Shown one piece after another: positions 6,261 through 10,044 of a DNA stretch of 10,044 nucleotides. This DNA is from Hydrogenothermaceae bacterium. GTDB taxonomy: Bacteria > Aquificota > Aquificia > Aquificales > Hydrogenothermaceae. Within the stretch, counting starts at the first letter, position 1. Each line of letters opens with the position of its first letter. Where the stretch lies: NCBI GenBank assembly GCA_026984355.1, contig JALSSG010000175.1, positions 1 through 10,044 on the forward strand, given 5' to 3'. Both the position numbers and the translations under genes were made by a program. The notes beneath the pieces were generated by a model that was not told the DNA's origin, ran no database searches, and worked only from the letters and a program-made list of their open reading frames with translations.

Positions 6261-6440
6261 TCACCTTCCTAATATATCTTCTATATTTACATCATCAGTA
6301 AATGGATTTTTTATCTTAATAGTAGGTTTTTTAGTTTTCTCTTTTTTGTTGTCTTTTTCTGAGTTAAACTTGTGCGTTTGTGTAGAGGAACACCCTAACA
6401 TCACTATAGATAAAATTAAGGTCAGTAATATTCTCATCAT
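6261..6440 (-). CDS. Small predicted lipoprotein (59 residues, unknown function)
   Basis: This small frame fills the gap between the aminotransferase gene and ribH. It reads MMRILLTLILSIVMLGC, a short hydrophobic signal peptide ending in a lipobox-like MLGC with Cys17 as the predicted lipidation site. About 42 residues follow: a Ser/Thr start, a Lys-rich stretch (24-44), then NPFTDDVNIEDILGR. The mature protein would be a lipid-anchored peptide outside the cytoplasmic membrane. Spacing supports a real gene: the ATG is 4 bases after the aminotransferase stop and the TGA is 4 bases before the ribH ATG. A ribosome binding site is not obvious, so it may depend on coupling; the second ATG (6437) is an equally possible start. 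I do not recognise a family. The lipobox has Met at -3, which is slightly unusual. Confidence 0.72.
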   Translation of the reverse strand: MMRILLTLILSIVMLGCSSTQTHKFNSEKDNKKEKTKKPTIKIKNPFTDDVNIEDILGR

Positions 6441-6444
6441 TGTT

Positions 6445-7503
6445 TTAAATAGATTTTACTATTTTTTTCATAGTATCAATAATATATGATAGTTCATCTT
6501 CTTTTAAAGCAGCATGAACTGGGATAGCAAATATTTCATCTTTTATAGCTTCTGCAAATTCACATGGTAGATGTTGGGCGTTTCTAAGCTCGTGTAGTGT
6601 GTATTCATAGTAAATTCTTGCTCCAATTCCATTCTCAATGAGTTTTTCAACTATCTTATTTCTTTTTGGGTGTCTTAATGTATAAATATGCCATACATGT
6701 TCTCTTTCTGGGAACTCTTTTGGTAGTATTAATCCAGGAAGGTCTTTGAATTCTTCGTTGTAGATGTATGCATGTTTTTTTCTTTTTTTATTTGTTTCTG
6801 GAAGTTTTTGCAATTGCCAGTAGCCGATACCTGCCTGAAATTCTGTAATTCTTACATTTAATGCAGGATGGTCTCCAAATTCTATCCAGTTTGATATTTT
6901 TTCATCAATTTCTGGATTGTTTGTTGTTAATGCTCCTCCTTCTCCCATTGCTACATTTTTGGAAGCGTAAAAACTAAAAGCAGCTAAATCCCCAAGACTT
7001 CCAGCTGGTTTTCCTTTGTATTTTGCTCCATGAGCCTGTGCAGAATCTTCAAAGACTATAACGTTATGTTTTTTGCATATTTCATTTATTTTGTCCATAT
7101 CTGCTGTTTGTCCATATAGATGAACAGGAATAACAACTTTTGGTTTGTATTTTTCTATAGCTTCTTCTAAGAAATTAACATCCATTGTATAACTTTCATC
7201 AATATCAATAACTACTGGTGTTCCACCTGCAAGCAACACAGCATCTATTGTAGCCATAAAACTCATTGCAGGTACTATAACTATATCTTCTTTTGAAGAT
7301 ATACCTAAAGCTTTTAATCCTATATAAAGAGCTGTAGTTCCACTACATACAGTATGACAATAAGCGGTTTCTGTAGCTTCCTTAAAAGCTTCTTTAAATT
7401 TTATAGTCCATTTTCCTCTTGTTATCTGTCCACTTTTTATTATTTCAAGTACTACCTGTTCTTCTTCTTTTCCAAATACAGGTTTTATAATTGGTATTGC
7501 CAT
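6445..7503 (-). CDS. DegT/DnrJ/EryC1-family PLP-dependent sugar aminotransferase
   Basis: This 352-residue member of the fold-type I aminotransferases normally transfers an amino group from glutamate to a nucleotide-linked keto-sugar. Seen in order: substrate loop SGQITRGKW (24-32), cofactor-phosphate loop CSGTTAL (53-59), FEDSAQAHGA (151-160) with Asp153 and Gln156 contacting PLP, and FYASKNVAMGEGG (178-190) with Lys182 as the Schiff-base lysine. The C-terminus contains HVWHIYTLRH and a typical small domain, but total length is at the short end of the family. It lies 11 bases after the Gfo/Idh gene with a clear AAGGAG site. A neighbouring oxidoreductase making a keto-sugar and this enzyme aminating it is a common pairing, so a role in a surface amino-sugar is a reasonable inference. 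The exact substrate cannot be told. Confidence 0.9.
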   Translation of the reverse strand: MAIPIIKPVFGKEEEQVVLEIIKSGQITRGKWTIKFKEAFKEATETAYCHTVCSGTTALYIGLKALGISSKEDIVIVPAMSFMATIDAVLLAGGTPVVIDIDESYTMDVNFLEEAIEKYKPKVVIPVHLYGQTADMDKINEICKKHNVIVFEDSAQAHGAKYKGKPAGSLGDLAAFSFYASKNVAMGEGGALTTNNPEIDEKISNWIEFGDHPALNVRITEFQAGIGYWQLQKLPETNKKRKKHAYIYNEEFKDLPGLILPKEFPEREHVWHIYTLRHPKRNKIVEKLIENGIGARIYYEYTLHELRNAQHLPCEFAEAIKDEIFAIPVHAALKEDELSYIIDTMKKIVKSI

Positions 7504-7514
7504 CTTTTTACTCC

Positions 7515-8354
7515 TTAGTAGAATTTTATAAATTCCTGTAGTATATTTAGTGCTCTTAATGCACTTTCATTTGAAGGCTTTTCCACAAATTCTTTTATCA
7601 TAAGTTCTAGCTTATCTAATCCATCTTTTTCAACTTTTTTACCGTCTGGATAAATTATTTCGTCATCAACAAAGTTTAAAACTAATTCTCCTTTATCAGT
7701 ATCAAAAATCCATTCTCTTCTAAGGTAAGAGTTCTCCCATGCAACCTCTAAGTCAAGTGGTATTTCTTCTTTTTTTGATTTTGCATAAACTTCTACGAAG
7801 TGCGTTTTTTCTTCCTTTTTATCAACTACATCTAAAATTTCAAACTTGTTAAAAAAGTGATAAAAGATATAAAGGTCATGCCATGCAAGGTCTAAGAAGG
7901 GATTGATGTATCCTTTCCCTAAGTTTAATCTATAAGCTTTTATAGAACGTACATTGAAATCAGATAGATTAAGATTTCTTACAGCACTTGATTTTAGTTC
8001 TATTTCTGAAACTCCAAAAACTACGTCGCTTTTTTGAGCAAGTTTAATAGTTTCTTCAAGGTCATAAACATCAAGAGCTGGAGGTTTTTCTACCATTACA
8101 TTAATACCATGGTGTATTATTTTCTGAGCTATAGGGATATGAGATGTTGGAGAAGTTACCACAAATATAGCATCTGCACTTTTTTCTGTTTCTAATGCTT
8201 CATCTAAATCTGTATATTTTCTAAATTTATCAGGAAATTGTTCTAATTGAGATTTTTCTTTGTCTACTAAAAAAGCATCATAACCTAAAATATCAAATTT
8301 GCTTATATATTTAGAACCCATACGTCCAGTGCCGACAATTCCAACCTTAGGCAT
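7515..8354 (-). CDS. Gfo/Idh/MocA-family NAD(P)-dependent oxidoreductase
   Basis: This 279-residue two-domain dehydrogenase has a Rossmann N-terminal domain, GIVGTGRMGSKY (5-16), VVTSPTSHIPIA (65-76) and the family motif EKP at 89-91 with Lys90. In the C-terminal domain LDLAWHDL (154-161) supplies the Asp155/His159 pair typical of the family active site. Such enzymes oxidise or reduce sugar hydroxyls, often on nucleotide sugars. It is shorter than the usual 330-380 residues; the shortfall appears to be in the C-terminal sheet, while the catalytic residues are kept. It lies 16 bases after dapA and 11 before the aminotransferase, with an AGGAGA ribosome binding site. It does not look like dapB: the EKP motif is present and DapB signatures are not seen. 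Confidence 0.88.
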   Translation of the reverse strand: MPKVGIVGTGRMGSKYISKFDILGYDAFLVDKEKSQLEQFPDKFRKYTDLDEALETEKSADAIFVVTSPTSHIPIAQKIIHHGINVMVEKPPALDVYDLEETIKLAQKSDVVFGVSEIELKSSAVRNLNLSDFNVRSIKAYRLNLGKGYINPFLDLAWHDLYIFYHFFNKFEILDVVDKKEEKTHFVEVYAKSKKEEIPLDLEVAWENSYLRREWIFDTDKGELVLNFVDDEIIYPDGKKVEKDGLDKLELMIKEFVEKPSNESALRALNILQEFIKFY

Positions 8355-8370
8355 AACATTCTCCTAGAAG

Positions 8371-9252
8371 TTATTTGATAAGATTATATTCTCTTAGTAC
8401 TTTCTTCAATGTCTCTTCGTTTTGTTTACTCATATGGTAAAGTGGTAGTCTTAATTCATTGTCTTCTATAAGACCCATAAGGTATGCTGCTGTTTTTACA
8501 GGAATTGGGTTTGTTTCTATGAATAAAGTTTTAAATAGTTTCCAATAATAATTGTGAATTTTTCTTGCTTCTTCAAAGTTTTCTTCTAAAGCATAATTAC
8601 ACATTTTTGCTATTTCTTTTGGAATAATATTATTTGCTACAGATATAACTCCTTTTGCTCCTACAGACATCATTGGAACAGTAAGGGCATCATCTCCAGA
8701 TAAAATTACTACATCAGGGTTTGTAAGAGATATTATTTCAGATACTCTTGCTACATTTCCGGTAGCTTCTTTTATCCCTATTATATTAGGGAAATCTCCA
8801 AATAATCTGGCAAATGTTTCAGGAAGCATATCTACACCAGTTCTTGATGGAATATTGTAAAGTATCAATGGGATATTAGTTTCTTCTGCAATTGCTTTAA
8901 AGTGCTGATATATACCTTCTTGAGTAGGTTTATTATAGTAAGGAACTATCTGTAAAGAAGCATCAGCTCCTACTTTTTCTGCAAACTTTGTCATGGATAT
9001 AGCTTCGTGAGTTGCATTTGCTCCTGTACCTGCAATTATAGGAATTCTCTTATCTGCAAATTCCACAGCCATTCTTATAAGGTCTTCATGCTCAGAGAAT
9101 GTAAGTGTTGCTGATTCTCCAGTAGTTCCAGCTACCACTATAGCATCTGTATCATTTTCTATATGGAATTCAATAAGCTTTTTTAATGATTTTTCATCAA
9201 TCTGTCCATCTTTAAAAGGAGTAATTAATGCAACTATTGAACCTTTAAACAT
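8371..9252 (-). CDS. dapA: 4-hydroxy-tetrahydrodipicolinate synthase
   Basis: This 293-residue TIM-barrel aldolase condenses pyruvate with aspartate semialdehyde, the first committed step to diaminopimelate and lysine. Catalytic residues line up with the E. coli enzyme: Thr44 and Thr45 in GTTGESATL, Tyr106 in PYYNKPTQEG, Tyr132, Arg137 in YNIPSRTGV, and Schiff-base Lys161 in GIKEATG. Length is normal, and the complete DapA residue set argues against one of the related N-acetylneuraminate lyase-type paralogues. It is the first gene of the leftward operon, with a strong GGAGG site (9260-9264) seven bases before the ATG. Peptidoglycan precursor synthesis next to divergent mreB is biologically sensible. 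dapB and later steps are not in the window. Confidence 0.95.
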   Translation of the reverse strand: MFKGSIVALITPFKDGQIDEKSLKKLIEFHIENDTDAIVVAGTTGESATLTFSEHEDLIRMAVEFADKRIPIIAGTGANATHEAISMTKFAEKVGADASLQIVPYYNKPTQEGIYQHFKAIAEETNIPLILYNIPSRTGVDMLPETFARLFGDFPNIIGIKEATGNVARVSEIISLTNPDVVILSGDDALTVPMMSVGAKGVISVANNIIPKEIAKMCNYALEENFEEARKIHNYYWKLFKTLFIETNPIPVKTAAYLMGLIEDNELRLPLYHMSKQNEETLKKVLREYNLIK

Positions 9253-9354
9253 AAAAATTCCTCCAGTGAATTTAGAAATTGAAATAAACTAATTATAGTA
9301 TAATATATCTTCTGTTTTATTATATTTATTTCTACTTTTTCGGGAGGATATATA
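9253..9354. promoter_or_regulatory. Divergent promoter region between dapA and mreB
   Basis: This 102-base spacer is very AT-rich. TATAAT occurs on the plus strand at 9299-9304 (toward mreB) and on the minus strand at 9292-9297 (toward dapA), one base apart, so the two -10 boxes would sit almost back to back. Neither has a convincing -35: TTGAAA (9279-9284) is only 14 bases from the plus-strand -10. A second AT-rich patch, TATTATATT, near 9319-9327 could be an alternative -10 for mreB. No operator or riboswitch structure is seen. Confidence 0.45.
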
Positions 9355-10044
9355 ATGCTATCCAACAAATTCTTTGGTCTTTTTTCCAATGATATCGGTA
9401 TAGACTTAGGAACAGCTAATACAATTGTTTTTGTAAGAGGAAAAGGAATTGTTCTTTCAGAACCTTCAATTGTATCTATAGACAAAAAGACAGGTAAGAT
9501 TATAGCTGTTGGAACAGAAGCAAAAAATATGATTGGTAAAACTCCAGAACATATAGAAGTAATTAGACCATTGAAAGATGGAGTTATTGCTGATTTTGAT
9601 GTTACACAGGCTATGCTTAAATATTTTATTAAAAAAGTTCATTCAAATCTTCCATTTTCTTTTATTGCAAAACCAAGAATTATAGTAGGTGTTCCTTCTG
9701 GTATTACTACAGTAGAAAAAAGAGCTGTTGTAGATGCAGCAAGACAGGCAGGTGCAAGAGAAATCTACCTTGTTGCTGAACCTATGGCAGCTGCTATAGG
9801 TGCAGGTCTTCCTATAAAAGAGCCTGGTGGAAATATGATAGTTGATATAGGTGGTGGAACATCTGAGATAGCTGTTATTTCTCTATCTGGTCTTGTTCTT
9901 TCTTACTCTATTAGAACAGCTGGTGATGAAATGAATGAAGCTATCGTTCAATATTTAAAGAGAAAACATCAAATTTTAATTGGTGAGCAGACAGCAGAAA
10001 AGATAAAAATAGAACTTGGTTCTGCATATCCAACTGAAAGAGAT
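9355..10044 (+). CDS. mreB: Rod shape-determining protein MreB (3' end cut by window)
   Basis: The 230 codons in view encode the N-terminal two-thirds of this bacterial actin, which forms membrane-bound filaments that guide side-wall peptidoglycan synthesis and keep cells rod-shaped. Actin-fold motifs are present: phosphate-1 loop GIDLGTANT (15-23), the catalytic Glu143 in AEPMAAAIGAGLP, and phosphate-2 loop MIVDIGGGTSEIAV (161-174). MLSNKFFGLFSNDIGIDLGTA is a typical MreB beginning, including the hydrophobic, partly amphipathic N-terminus used for membrane contact. The ATG is preceded by GGGAGGA (9342-9348). The gene runs off the right edge in frame; the family's usual length is about 340-350. 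mreC or other elongasome genes may follow outside the window. It is transcribed away from dapA. Confidence 0.96.
   Translation, partial: MLSNKFFGLFSNDIGIDLGTANTIVFVRGKGIVLSEPSIVSIDKKTGKIIAVGTEAKNMIGKTPEHIEVIRPLKDGVIADFDVTQAMLKYFIKKVHSNLPFSFIAKPRIIVGVPSGITTVEKRAVVDAARQAGAREIYLVAEPMAAAIGAGLPIKEPGGNMIVDIGGGTSEIAVISLSGLVLSYSIRTAGDEMNEAIVQYLKRKHQILIGEQTAEKIKIELGSAYPTERD

Noticed and set aside
6226..6489. Plus-strand frame of 87 codons between ribH and the aminotransferase gene
   Set aside because: It overlaps both flanking genes and is antisense to the lipoprotein frame, which has better spacing, a lipobox and operon context.
7515..8354. Reading the oxidoreductase as dapB because it follows dapA
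   Set aside because: It has the Gfo/Idh EKP motif and the Asp-x3-His pair, and lacks DapB signatures.
9234..9485. Minus-strand frame over the dapA-mreB gap
   Set aside because: It overlaps the start of mreB and the start of dapA, both certain, and covers the promoter region; no recognisable content.

Overview
The window is AT-rich bacterial DNA. Its coding strands are purine-rich (AAA, GAA, AGA and ATA codons are common) and genes are tightly packed, often overlapping by the 4-base ATGA. The gene content suits a thermophilic member of the Aquificota, something like Sulfurihydrogenibium or Persephonella. That placement is an inference from three things: the lumazine synthase has the same length and active-site numbering as I recall for the Aquifex aeolicus enzyme, a chromosomal RusA-type resolvase is present, and the codon use looks thermophilic. 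No rRNA, tRNA or complete mobile element is visible.

Layout. Positions 1-111 are an open frame cut by the left edge, possibly the C-terminal end of a tyrosine recombinase (weak evidence). An AT-rich leader-like stretch follows (112-183), then a CRISPR array of nine 29-bp repeats and eight spacers (184-744). The last repeat is degenerate, so the leader lies on the left and the array reads rightward. One spacer contains a strong terminator-like hairpin. No cas genes are in view.

From 4957 down to 771 a leftward operon runs rusA-like resolvase > MgtC/DUF4010 membrane protein > ABC exporter > mtnC. It converges on the end of the CRISPR array. A divergent intergenic region (4958-5056) separates it from a single rightward gene, a stand-alone NifU C-terminal (Fe-S carrier) domain, which ends in a strong intrinsic terminator.

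That terminator overlaps the stop codon of nusB, the last gene of a second leftward operon (9252 to 5328): dapA > Gfo/Idh oxidoreductase > DegT/DnrJ aminotransferase > small lipoprotein (60 residues, easily missed) > ribH > nusB. A second divergent promoter region (9253-9354) separates it from rightward mreB, which is cut by the right edge.

How the genes may work together: most are housekeeping genes (lysine/diaminopimelate, riboflavin, transcription antitermination, cell shape, Fe-S assembly, methionine salvage). The less ordinary parts are the array with its terminator-like spacer, the dapA-linked oxidoreductase/aminotransferase pair that looks like amino-sugar chemistry, the unnamed lipoprotein, and the mixed resolvase/transport/methionine-salvage operon.
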